Part shown: piece after piece, positions 1 through 9,813 of the stretch
How the letters are laid out: the number at the start of each line of letters is the position of its first letter
Numbering within the stretch: the stretch's first letter is position 1
From: Aureobasidium sp. EXF-3400
Lineage: Eukaryota; Ascomycota; Dothideomycetes; Dothideales; Saccotheciaceae
Direction: 5' to 3'
DNA: 22,747 nt
NCBI GenBank assembly: GCA_024195585.1
Contig: SWBL01000541.1
Location: 1-22,747 of the forward strand
Notes under the pieces: model-generated
What the model was told of the DNA's origin: nothing
What the model saw: only the letters and a program-made list of their open reading frames with translations
The model's database searches: none
Position numbers and translations under genes: made by a program

Positions 1-1338
1 GGCGATTTTATTCCATGCCAACTAGGTAGAATATTCTACTGAAAATCAGTGGCATATGCCAATATTCTACTTATTCCATGCCATGTAACATCCACACTGT
101 TCTCACTTTACATTTTTGATGCTTCAGGTGCGACCCTGTCACTTTGCTTGAACAACAGAATCGAGCGCGACAAGTAGCCGTATTTGATAGATAATGTTCA
201 GCAGAGCGAGATGAACCGGTAGAGAGTCTGCCTGCATTTTATCGTGGCATTGCATCAAACAGACGAGACTTTACTGGCATATTTCGAGTTTGCCATGCTT
301 CTCCAAACTTGAAGCCCAAGATCACACCAGAGACACACTCACACCTCGAGCGGAGACCACAACAGGGGACAGCATAGTCTATATCGGTGTATGGGTGTGA
401 TTTATACGCTGCAATGAGTACACTGATCGATTGTCGATCCGGAAATGTTATGGGAGGCGAATATAACGTTGATCTTTTGGTTGGCTGATATCTTCGATAA
501 TCTCATCTCGCGGGCTTTGTAGAACTAGTGACCATCTTCGATCACTTTTGATCAGACTATACTCGTTCGGTCAGATGCTGTGAGTAGAAATTGTTGATCG
601 AGTTTGACGAGAACAGCAGTATAAGAAGTAAAGGTTGGACAAGAGAAGATATTTTCGAACATAGCATTATATTTCTGACTATAAGAAGTATATCAAACCC
701 TGTACCTCTACTGTTAGACGACAAGAACTACAACAGTATGATACGAAGATTGTAGACATCGGTAGACATCAGCAAGGCAAGAAGATATGTATCTCACCAT
801 CAAACCGGTTACTCTACTAAATCTAAAGCAGACGGTCTGCAGGCGAGAGGGGTTTTCAGCCCCGGGCATTCAATATTCGCTAGTCGTATAACCCTTATCC
901 AGGCCATGGTTGTTTAGGCCTGTGAGTAGATATTCTAGCGGTAGTGTAGGGGAGGAAAGTGGAGACTGAAGAAAGAAAATGAAGAAAATGGAGAGAGAAG
1001 GAAATGGAGAATGGTCAGTCACTGTGGTTGGAGAAAGAACTCCTCATGATAATGTCTAGACAATGAAAAACATTACATTGTCTTTTGAACGTTTTTGATT
1101 CATTGCCAGACGGATTTTTGATCGAAACCTCCCTTCATAACCCATTGATTGATGTGTGATCCCCATTTGCCAATGAGGAAAGAAAACCCCGAAACGCGCT
1201 AGAAGAAAAGGTAGGAAGCAGAAGGTGGTTCGGTCGTGCTCTCGTTTGGGGGGTATTTCGAGCGAGATGTGAGAGTAAAATTTGGAAGACAAGCTTTTTG
1301 CGGTTTCATACGACAAGACTGTTTAGGTCGTCAAGTAT
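1..1338. other. Non-coding stretch at the left edge
   Basis: No convincing coding exon, tRNA or mobile element is visible here. The first 83 bases hold clustered palindromes and direct repeats (listed separately). An 11-base direct repeat, TATAAGAAGTA, occurs at 620-630 and 680-690. A 9-base sequence, GTAGACATC, is repeated at 752-760 and 762-770. A purine-dominated tract covers about 950-1017. An 8-bp inverted repeat (1058-1065 with 1076-1083, 10-base loop) lies about 260 bases beyond the L26 stop. The part nearest 1338 should be the L26 3' UTR, since that gene runs leftward. Confidence 0.6.
8..83. repeat. Cluster of short palindromes and direct repeats
   Basis: TTATTCCATGCCA occurs at 8-20 and again at 71-83. 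AATATTCTACT occurs at 30-40 and 61-71. Between them are two perfect palindromes: GTAGAATATTCTAC at 26-39 and TGGCATATGCCA at 50-61. The arrangement may continue past the window edge. The function is unknown; a decayed repeat element or a cluster of protein-binding sites are both possible. Confidence 0.6.
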
Positions 1339-2141
1339 TTAAGCCTTCTGGGTCTTCTCCTTGTTGAGCTCACGGCCCTTGGCAATGCGGGCAAGGATCT
1401 CCTCACGGTCCTTGTCGAGCTTGAGGGAGGTGATGACGACCTTGGAGGGGGAGATGCCGAGGGGAACGGACTGGCCGTTGGACTTCTCGCGGGCGACGCG
1501 GTCGACGTGGATGACCCACTTGAGACGGTAGACAGTTGTGACCTTGCCCTCGCGGCCCTTGTTGGAGCCACGGACAATGGTGACCTCATCGTCCTTGCGG
1601 ATGGGGATCGAGCGGACCTGAACGACACTTTTATTAGCATCATACAAAGACAGCCGATCGACGAGCATTGTTTGTTTGGTTTATGGGGGGTTGTAGTGCA
1701 TAGGTCTTTTGAGAGAAACATTGGCAATCAGATTGTTGTAGTCGAGTCGTCGAGGTGGGTCGTGTCGCTGGGATTGGCGCTGTCTGGTGGCAGTGTCGTT
1801 GATGAGCGAAGATTGGTGTGGTAGGCGGTGTTCGCGTGCGACATGTTTTGTTGATGGTCGAGTCTGATTTGGTGTGCCATGTTTCTCTCAATGCCTCCGT
1901 CTCTTTCTGATGTGGAATGCGTCGTCGTCGGATTGGTTCAGGTGGTGCATACGTTGTACTTCTCACGGAGCTCCTTGGAGAGAGGGGCGCTCATGATAGT
2001 GCGGCGGACACTGGAAGGGGCAGAGAAGTGCGCCTTGCGCGACTTTCTTCTGGAAGAAGACAGAGCTGCGGCGGGCGAGGGTCAGTCTGAGGCAGCATGG
2101 CAGCAAGCGTTACAGCGCATACAGGTGTTGATCTTGGTCAT
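1339..2141 (-). CDS. rpl26: 60S ribosomal protein L26 (uL24), three exons
   Basis: Cytosolic large-subunit protein uL24, which binds 25S rRNA domain I near the peptide exit tunnel. My model has exon 1 at 2123-2141, exon 2 at 1953-2065 and exon 3 at 1339-1617, giving 136 residues, the usual length. The product starts MTKINTS, followed by a basic stretch ([10 protein letters not shown]) and [13 protein letters not shown]. Exon 3 carries the KOW segment ([12 protein letters not shown], then [13 protein letters not shown]) and ends in a basic tail. Intron 1 (2066-2122, 57 nt) has GTATGC...GCAG ends and a CTGAC branch-like site. Intron 2 (1618-1952) is 335 nt, far longer than any other intron here, which is common in ribosomal protein genes. 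The 19-base first exon is easily missed. The gene is divergent from the zinc-finger gene at 2626. Confidence 0.95.
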
Positions 2142-2625
2142 CTTGTCGGTATTGGGCGAGTCCGGATTGTCTGTCGGAGATTCAAAAGTCGCTGGTCGTC
2201 ACAGAGCAAGCAAATCTGAAGCAGCGCGACGCAAATTCTCGCCCGGCTGTGGGCCACACGGGAAATTCTCGGCTAGTGAAGTGACCGTTTGTCTTGGCTG
2301 GCTTCGGCGGCCGCTCCTTCCCCAGGTGCTCGAGATGCGGTAGGCTTCGCGTTGCTGTTGCGCTGATGAACATTCAATGCGCCATGTCTTCATGAGGCGA
2401 CTAGAAGCACGCGCTGATTACAACATCAAGTCGCAGTCGCTCTGGCCATCCTCTGTACATACTGGGATATCTATCAACCTCACTCTGGCTCAGTGAAGGA
2501 CATAACCTCGCGATACCACGCCTCATCGCCAAGCATATACGGCGCGTCATTTCATCTGTCTTTGGTGGTCGCGTCGTCGGCTTCTCGATTGACCTTGGAT
2601 ACCGCTTGTTTCTTGTCGCATCGTT
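2142..2625. promoter_or_regulatory. Divergent promoter of rpl26 and the zinc-finger gene
   Basis: This 484-base gap lies between two outward-facing starts, so it must hold both 5' UTRs and both promoters. AAATTCTCG occurs at 2233-2241 and 2263-2271, same orientation, 30 bases apart, 92-130 bases upstream of the L26 ATG. No clear TATA box is seen next to either start. Assigning the repeat as a factor-binding site is inference. Confidence 0.45.
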
Positions 2626-5600
2626 ATGGCCCCGTACAACTCCCACTACGGCAACCGCTACGATCCTGTTGGCAGCCAGTACAATCAACAACACCACCAG
2701 AATTATTATACCCCGAGTTCAAACCAGCCCGCCGCGCAACAGGATCGTTCGACAACCCAAACTCCTCAAACACAGCCTTCCGCTCCCTCTTCATACCAGT
2801 CCTCGTCGTATACCGCTGCCTACTCGAATCAGCCTTACTACAACTACGCATCCACCGAGAGTCGCGCTGCCGAGACTTTGAGCCATTTGAGTGCTCAGGA
2901 TCACCCGCCCACTTCGACCCGCCAGTCAAACACCCAATACGAGACAAACTCTCGCTCAGACTCCTCATGGAATGCCTCAGAGCGACCTTCGACACAGCAA
3001 CATCATTCGTCAGCCACGAACTCAGCCTCCTGGCACAACGCTGATCGAAGGACTGCCAATCCCTCTCCGCTCTATCAGCAGGAACAACGATCGACCAACA
3101 CCGCTGCCAATTACAGCCCCGCTCAGTCCTATTCTCAACCTGCGAGTAACACCGATACATATTCATACTCTTCGTATACTCAGTCAGAGCAGCCGAGAGC
3201 CCACACGACAACGTCTAACCAACCGAGTTCCTACGACTACTCAGCTTCCAAGTTTCGCCCCGCCAGCCCCTACGTAGCTCGGCAACAGCAGCAGCAGGCT
3301 AGCAATCCTCGCTCTAGCATTTCTTCAGTCGCCTCGACCGCCCCACGCGACCATCACTTAACGGCGACCGCCTCACATACATCCGCTAACGTCGGCCAAC
3401 CTCGCGCGCCGAGCGTCACTCCGAGTTCTGTCCAGCAACGAGCCAGCTCATCATACGCCCATCACTCCAACAATTCCGATCACGGCTACGGTTCTGGTCC
3501 TACCACCGTAGACCCTGTTCAAGTCTACGACCCTTGGCCGGAGCAGCAACGAAAACTCGCAGAAGCACGACGAAAAGCCGAAGCCGAAGAGAAACGACGA
3601 GCTGAGGAAGAAGCAAAAATAAAGGCCGAGGAAGAGGCGAAACGTAAGGCAGAAGAGGAAGTGAAGCGGAAAGCAGAAGAGGAAGCAAGAAAGAAGGCCG
3701 AAGAGGAAGCCCGCAAGAAAGCAGAAGAGGACGCCAAACGAAAAGCCGAAGAAGAGGCAAAGCGCAAAGCTGAAGAAGAGCGGAAGGCCGAGGAGAAGCG
3801 CAAGGAGGAAGCTAAGAAGGCCGAGAATTTGCGCCTTTCGCGAGAAATGGCGAACCAGGAAGCAGCCAGACGAAGACAGCAAGAGCAGCAGCAGCGCCCA
3901 GCACCTGCTGTCACAACTCTTCAGGATGATACCCATCGTATGATGGCTGCTGCCATGATGGCCAGCGGACCTTCTAGCGGTGGCAGTGGCGGCAACTTGG
4001 AGACCGAGATGGCTGCCATATTCAGAAAAATGCGCGATCTGAACCAGGCCGACCCTCAGATGTTTGCACGTATGTGGGAGACTGAGAGGCAGGCCCATCT
4101 CACAAAGTCACAAGGCAACACTCCTGCTCCAGCTCCGGCTCCAACTCCGGCTCCAACTCCGGCACAACGATCTCAAGGTCCTGCGCGCCCTGTGTTTAGC
4201 CCAGCACCAAATCAAGCACCTCAAGCGCCTATAGTCTCTGCTCCACCTACTCGACCACCTGTTCCTGCTCCCCGTTCGGCTACCGCTGGACCCAGTAACG
4301 ATGTGCAGTCGAACGCTAGAAGCGTACCTCTGCCTCCAGGAGGTCCTAATTCTCATTGGCCTCCTGGCAAGAAGGCAACTCTGGCTGATACCGCTTCAAG
4401 GTGGCTCAATGCAAGACCAGAGAACGTCAACAAGTTAGTCTCTGTCGAGGAGATTCATGCATTGATAGCGCCAAACCCTTCGTACATGACTCTATGCGAG
4501 GGTCTTGAACGTATGGGTTTATACGTTGACCGCGCCCAGTTTGCTCGTGCTTTGTTATCAGTTGTTCCCGATGCTGCCAAAGCAAAACCAGCATCTCCTG
4601 CTCTTTCGTCAGCACAACCTCCAGTAGCTGTAGCCTCGCAGCCCCCTTCTGCTCAAGGCGCGCCAAAGTCCATACCAGTGTCACAGAAATATCCTAACAT
4701 TGGCAAATTTCCGGGACAACGAGGTCGGCCTAGTCGTGCTGCCTTGGCTGCTCTTAACGACCAGCAGAATGTAGTAGATCTTACCGGTCGCGACTCGGTG
4801 CCTCCGACCACATCTGCTCCACCCGTCTCTCGGCCGCACTATTCTGGAGCTCATCCTATTGACGCACCTATTGTGAACTACCAGGCGCAGTGGGCTCCTG
4901 CGGACGATGTCCCACTCTACCCGCAATCCTACACCCCAGCTCAATCTCAGCCACAACACTTGCAACAACATCACCAACAAGAGCAACAACGTGCTGCGAT
5001 AATGAAGCTTCAGGAACAGCACCGCAAGTACTCTAGTCCATACTTCCACCAGCAATCTAACCAAGCTTCCAACGTTGCAAGACCAACACCACCTCCAGCA
5101 GTACCAAGACCACCGCCAGCCAACAAAGATGAGGCCGCTCGGAAGCGTAACTTTGCCGAGCTTGTCGACATGACAGCAATGGACTCGGATTCAGATGAGG
5201 ACATGCCTCCAGCAAAGCAAGTCAATACTGGGCAATACGACACAGGCATGGTTTCGGAACAAGTCAACACTATTCACAGCAATGGCCATTTCAATCCTCC
5301 TGCGCCCCCGAACCTGCAGCAGTACTACTTCAATGGCCAATACCATCCGATCACAGCTCCTGTACCCTCATCTGCTGCCACGCAGTTACGTCCTATGGTC
5401 ATTAGCAAGCACTTCGAACTCAAGACTCAAACTTTGGTCGAGCCGGTCAGGCGTGCCAAGGTCGCACGCAAGTCCAGATATGATCCGCGAACTATTTGCA
5501 GAGATGTTCTGTTAGCTACGGGACGTCACCCAGACATGCGACCATTGAATCAACATCTCAACGGGATGCACAACTTCCTCAAGCTACACTCTAAGGATGT

Positions 5601-7077
5601 TGAACAGGACAAGTTCGATCTTGACACGATCCGCTGGGACCTGATCGATCCAGGCGAGCCGATAGATGAGCCCCTGGAAGTCGCAGAGGCAGAGAGAGAG
5701 TCTACCATCGAGGCGGAGACGAGTGAGAGAAACGCAGCAGATGCTGATGACGAAGGCGGAAGTGAAGACGAAGGTGGTGCGCCACTCATTTCAGACATTC
5801 CACCCACTGTCACTGCTACAGCTTCCACGGCCGAAAACTCGCCAGCACATTCGACATCTGGCCGACACGGTTCAACCAGCCAACTTGTTGCTGTTGAGAT
5901 CAGCTCGACTAAAGGCCAACCAGGCCGGTTCAGGAAGCCATTCCCCAATCCCAAGAGACAGTCTGAACGCAAGAGTCTGCCCGCGACAGCGAGCGTGAAT
6001 GTCAGCAACGGAAAATCTTCGGCTAAAGCCTCGACGCGCCGGCATACCGAGGTGCATCAACGCGCGACAGCATCCGAGACACCTCACAAGCAACAAACAC
6101 GAAACATGTCGTCAACACCGATTCCAGACAAGCCGGTCGGCTATGCAGCGTTCCGCTCAGCAATTACCGAGTATGATGAAAATGGTAATCCCATTAAGAG
6201 AAAAGGTCGCCCGGTCGGCTGGCGCAAGAGCGTCCATAGTAAGGCAGCTCTTGCAGCAGCAGGCGAAACCGGTGCCGGCGCAACTCCTACATCATCAGCG
6301 GCTCAGCGAACATCTCGAGGTCATGCAGTGCCAAGCTATGCGCCACCAAAACAGCGTCGTCCTCGTACCGCAAAACCCGTTGTCGAAGCAAAGGAGCCTG
6401 AAGTTGAGTTCAATGTTTACAAGTGTGAATGGGAAGATTGTGGTTCAGAACTGCACAACATCGACACACTTCGCAAACATGTCCTCAAACTTCACGGCAA
6501 AAAGACAGCAGAGGGCGATTACGAATGCGCGTGGATCGGATGCTTCCATGAAGACGAAGTGACTGCATTTGACGACATGGCAACATGGATGGAGCACATG
6601 GAAACCAAGCACGTCAAGCCAATCACGCGCAAACTAGGCGATGGACCTCGTTCAGGACTATCAGGTGGCTCTTGAATCCTTTGATGATCGTTTGATGTCA
6701 CATCCTTTCTTACTAACACATGGCATTCAGACGACCATTCTGAAAGGTCAGATGCCTACCTCTCCGACTCGTACGGCAGATTGGTGACGCCGATTATCTC
6801 AATGGAACCACTCAAGCCAGGCACCAAGGACTGGAGAGCACAGCAAGAGGCAGAGGCGGCGGCAAGAAGACTCAGCAATCTCACTGGATCGAAACTGAAT
6901 GACGAGAAGCTGCTGCAGCAGATGGAGGAGAAGAAGAGGCTCGTTGGACCGGCATTGACGAAAGCAGGAAGTATTCTGTTCACCGAAGAGCGCAGACGCA
7001 ACTTTCTCGACGACGAAGACTTCTTTGAAGTCGTGAACCCCGAGGGAAAACCGGCTTATCCACCCGAGCGTGATTGA
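2626..7077 (+). CDS. Large low-complexity, coiled-coil C2H2 zinc-finger protein, two exons
   Basis: I do not recognise a named orthologue. Exon 1 is 2626-6664 and exon 2 is 6731-7077; together they give 1461 residues. Residues 1-300 are rich in Gln, Ser, Tyr and Asn. About 306-424 is a highly charged Glu-Ala-Lys coiled coil. A Pro/Ala-rich segment follows from about 500. A more ordered block sits near 950-1012 (SRYDPRTICRDVLL...RWDLIDPGEP), and an AT-hook-like KRKGRPVGW near 1192. Two C2H2 fingers lie at C1267/C1272/H1285/H1290 and C1301/C1306/H1324/H1329; the second has a long 17-residue spacer. Exon 2 adds an acidic and helical tail ending FFEVVNPEGKPAYPPERD. The ATG at 2626 opens directly into the conserved-looking frame. 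A nuclear, DNA- or chromatin-associated role is inferred from the fingers and AT-hook only. Confidence 0.8.
3538..3897 (+). repeat. Glu-Ala-Lys coding repeat (coiled coil)
   Basis: Imperfect tandem coding repeats specify units of about six to eight residues such as KAEEEAKR and KAEEEARK, repeated roughly a dozen times within the zinc-finger gene. The DNA is strongly purine-biased on this strand. The product should be a long single alpha-helix or coiled coil. Such repeats readily change length, so copy number may vary between isolates. Confidence 0.85.
4125..4164 (+). repeat. Pro-Ala/Thr-Pro coding minisatellite
   Basis: A perfect 12-base unit, GGCTCCAACTCC, is repeated twice at 4137-4148 and 4149-4160, flanked by partial copies. 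It encodes a short Ala-Pro-Thr-Pro run inside the zinc-finger protein, probably a flexible linker. Confidence 0.8.
6665..6730 (+). other. Predicted intron before the last exon of the zinc-finger gene
   Basis: This 66-nt intron has a weak donor (CAG|GTGGCT), a perfect TACTAAC branch motif at 6711-6717 and a CAG acceptor at 6728-6730. Splicing joins phase 1 to phase 1 and reads straight into an open frame ending at 7077. Without splicing the frame stops at 6675, just after the second zinc finger. Confidence 0.75.
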
Positions 7078-7434
7078 GGCGTGTGAGTGTACGATACGCA
7101 GGGGAAATCAGGCACAGAAGTATAGCTCTGGAAGCATCAAATAGCCTGTGACGAAAGCCCGGCTGCAAAAAGCAGACCTAGGCGTCTTGTCGCACTGTGC
7201 ATAGCCTAAAGACAGACAAGACCAGATACATAATTTAACAACAATAACAAAACAAAACAAAAACTCTTTTGGTATCCTCCCTGTATGTGTGAAATGAATA
7301 ACAGTCCAGTCGCGCAAAGCAACATCAGCGACTGGCTTGTTGTAGAAACCCCCTCAACGCCTAGCCATGTAAAGCACTCTTGTCTCCCTCTCTACTCCTC
7401 TGTTCTAGTCCAACATGCGTTTGATATGCAGCAT
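7078..7434. other. Convergent 3' region between the zinc-finger gene and OST4
   Basis: Both neighbours end here, so this 357-base gap should hold two 3' UTRs. An A-rich, T-poor stretch at about 7228-7262 (repeats of AACAAAACA) is the main feature and may belong to 3'-end processing of the plus-strand gene. No coding potential is recognised. Confidence 0.5.
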
Positions 7435-7608
7435 TCATGATCTAACAGGCTTAGCACCGGGTACGGTATCGGCCTTGCGCTCGGCGGACAAAGGAGTCTT
7501 GTCGTCGTTTTCGGCATTGACTTCGAGGAAGTGGTAGAGGACGATCAGGAGCATGCTGACGCTGCCGAGGAAGATGGCGAGTTGGTAGAGTTGGTCGTCT
7601 GTGATCAT
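7435..7608 (-). CDS. OST4: Oligosaccharyltransferase subunit Ost4
   Basis: Small single-span membrane subunit of the ER oligosaccharyltransferase, which transfers the dolichol-linked glycan to Asn-X-Ser/Thr sites. In yeast Ost4 bridges Stt3 with Ost3/Ost6. The 57-residue product begins MITDDQLYQL, followed by one hydrophobic helix (AIFLGSVSMLLIVLYHFLEV, residues about 9-28) and a polar tail. Yeast Ost4 is 36 residues; a longer cytosolic tail seems to be the filamentous fungal form. I chose the ATG at 7608 because it gives the conserved MITD start and has A at -3. Two in-frame ATGs upstream (7641, 7635) would add 11 or 9 residues but have poorer context. A GTAGGT...CTAG segment at 7642-7680 could be a very short leader intron. 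Confidence 0.9.
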   Translation of the reverse strand: MITDDQLYQLAIFLGSVSMLLIVLYHFLEVNAENDDKTPLSAERKADTVPGAKPVRS

Positions 7609-8139
7609 TGTTGCGGTTGTGGAGCTGGACGGCATTAGCATCTAGGTTGGGTTGTAGTTGGGTGATCGGAGGTGACCTACAAGTTTGGTTGGTGGGAGAG
7701 AGTAGTGTTCAGTAAGGAGTTGAGTGTTATCGGTGAAACACGGATCCAGCTACTGGAAGTAGAGTGGTTGGCAAGGCGGAGGTGAGTATGCGGTATAGGT
7801 CGATGATCAAGGTGTCTTGAGCGTACGTGTACAATGGCAGGCACGCCGAGAGAGGAAGGTTTGGCGAGCAGCTCGGGAAGGGAAGGTGCAGCGAGACGAA
7901 ACGCCAAGATTCACAATTCTCGAGTTCAGGAAGTGACGACAGGTGGGGACGCAAGAGAGAAGAGAGAAGAGCAGCCACGCAACTTCCAAATTCACAATTC
8001 TCACATCCAGGAAGTCTGAACATCTAACCACCCCCACCACGGGCACAACCATCTATCTTCCGACCATACACATCCCAACCACGGGCATACACTCTCGCAC
8101 TCTTCCACCACAGCCAACAACACCCACCAACCACCCATC
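7609..8139. promoter_or_regulatory. Divergent promoter of OST4 and TMA46
   Basis: A gap of about 530 bases separates two outward-facing genes. It contains a duplicated 26-base block (listed separately) and a CA/CT-rich leader at about 8020-8139 directly before the TMA46 ATG. Small reading frames in both directions here overlap one another and show no recognisable protein; I treat them as chance. Confidence 0.5.
7909..8015. repeat. Gapped direct repeat in the OST4/TMA46 promoter
   Basis: ATTCACAATTCT followed by six variable bases and CAGGAAGT occurs at 7909-7934 and 7990-8015, in the same orientation and exactly 81 bases apart. Twenty of 26 positions lie in the two invariant blocks. The pattern suggests either a local duplication or a paired regulatory site. 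Confidence 0.7.
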
Positions 8140-9280
8140 ATGCCGCCCAAAAAGCAAGACAACGCCCCCAAAAAGGTCGCCGTCGACAAGACCTTCGGCA
8201 TGAAGAACAAAAAGGGTGGTGCCGCCCAACGCCAAATCAAGCAAATCAACGCCACCTCCACCCTGCCCATGGACCAAAGGAAAAAGGAAGCCGAAAAGCT
8301 GATCCGCGAAAAGGAAAAGCTGGCCGCCGAAGCCGCCAAACGCGAAGCCGCCGAACTCTTCAAGCCCGTGCAAATCCAAAAAGTGCCCTTTGGAGTCGAC
8401 CCCAAGACAGTGCTGTGTCAGTTTTTCAAAAAGGGCGCTTGTGAGAAGGGAAGGAAGTGCAAGTTTTCGCACGACTTGAGTCAGGGTATCAAGGGTGAGA
8501 AGAAGAGTTTGTACACCGATACGAGAGAGTTGGAGAAGGAGCAGGCGGATGAGGAAAAGAAGAAGGATGATATGGCTGATTGGGATGAGGAGAAGTTGCG
8601 TGATGTTGTCAAGTCTAAGCATGGTAACCCCAAGACGACTACCGATAAGGTGTGCAAGTTCTTTATTGAGGCTGTTGAGAATGGCAAGTATGGTTGGTTC
8701 TGGACTTGTCCCAATGGCGGCGACAAGTGCATGTACAAGCACAGTTTACCACCAGGGTATGTTTTCCCCCTGCTACTCACCTTTCCCCCTCAACTAACAC
8801 CTCTGCTCTCACAGCTTCGTCCTCAAGACAAAAGAACAGCGCGCCGCCGAAAAGGCCCTCATGGACAAATCCCCCCTCAACACCCTAACCCTCGAAGACT
8901 TCCTCGACTCGGAACGCCACAAACTCTCCGGCACCTTGACTCCCGTCAACGAGGAAACCTTCCAAAAGTGGAAAAAGGAACGCATGGACAAGAAGGCCGC
9001 CGAACAAGAAGCCCAAAAGATGAAGGAAGCAACCGGTCGCGCACTCTTCGAAAAGGGCGACTGGAACGACGAAAACGATTCAGATGCCGACGATGACGAT
9101 AACTGGAACTTGGAGGCTATGAGGAGGGAGACTGAGGCTGCTAGACAACGCAAAGAGGAGATTCGGTTGGGGATTAATCTTGATGAGGCGCAGCAGATTA
9201 CTACTGATGCGAGTGAGGGTGTGGGTGAGATGGTTGAGATTGCTGTTGAGCCCAATGGCAATGTCAAGGATGACGAGTAG
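8140..9280 (+). CDS. TMA46: Tma46/ZC3H15-type CCCH zinc-finger, ribosome-associated protein
   Basis: Orthologue of yeast Tma46 and animal ZC3H15 (DFRP1), which binds and stabilises the DRG1/Rbg1 GTPase and associates with translating ribosomes. Exon 1 is 8140-8756 and exon 2 is 8815-9280, giving 360 residues. The intron (8757-8814, 58 nt) has a GTATGT donor, a CTAAC branch site and a CACAG acceptor. The lysine-rich N-terminus ([12 protein letters not shown], then TFGMKNKKG) is typical. The first CCCH finger uses C93, C101, C107 and H111; the second has the family's long spacing, C172, C190, C197 and H201. The acidic C-terminal half ([12 protein letters not shown], then DDDDNW) matches the GTPase-binding DFRP region. 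The ATG has A at -3. Divergent from OST4, convergent with the repeat-bearing surface gene. Confidence 0.93.
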
Positions 9281-9813
9281 AGGAGATCACTCTTCGATGG
9301 TTCCTCTTGCGATGCGAAAGAAAAATTTGTCTGCATTTTTTGGTTGCGACGCCTGCATCAATGTGGTCTAGGTAAACCGTATCCTTTGCCTTCTTGGAGG
9401 CTGGAGGCGGCTGGACCGCAAAGGCGGATTGGAGTTTGGACCTTGCTCCCATCATCTCCATCATTTCTCATAGTCCTGTGTTTTTCCTATACCGACTGCT
9501 GTTTTAGAGCGGTCTCGCTGATATGACATTTATGCTTTTTTTTTTTCTAAATCAGATTTTCTCGACTTGACCTTTGACGTATCCGTTTGTTCTGTCTCTA
9601 AGCAGATGCCACGATTCTATCCGAACCACAAGGGCCGAACACTCAATCTAATTGTATAGGTGCTGTAGACTCGAGTATTATTTTTTCTTTTCCTTCGACA
9701 TGATTTTATCGGACGATCGACAACACACAAAGACGCAAGCAGAAAATGTGCAAACAGGATACGAGAAGCAAACGGAATCAAATCCTCATCATTATATTAT
9801 TAACAGTGATTTC
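9281..9813. other. Convergent 3' region between TMA46 and the surface-protein gene
   Basis: These 533 bases should contain both 3' UTRs. An 11-base T run lies at 9536-9546 and an AT-rich segment at about 9789-9803. No coding potential or RNA gene is recognised. Confidence 0.5.

Noticed and set aside
1056..1316. 86-codon minus-strand frame downstream of L26
   Set aside because: It lies where the L26 3' UTR should be and lacks protein-like features.
1618..1952. snoRNA inside L26 intron 2
   Set aside because: No sense-strand C box and D box pair with suitable spacing was found. A weak TTGATGA/CTGA pair is on the wrong strand.
3451..4098. 215-codon minus-strand frame opposite the coiled coil
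   Set aside because: It is the antisense of the Glu-Ala-Lys repeat, which gives a spurious Leu/Phe-rich frame that mimics a membrane protein.
1339..9280. A functional translation cluster (L26, Tma46, and the kinase further right)
   Set aside because: The genes are interleaved with unrelated ones and fungal gene order is loosely constrained; proximity alone is weak evidence.
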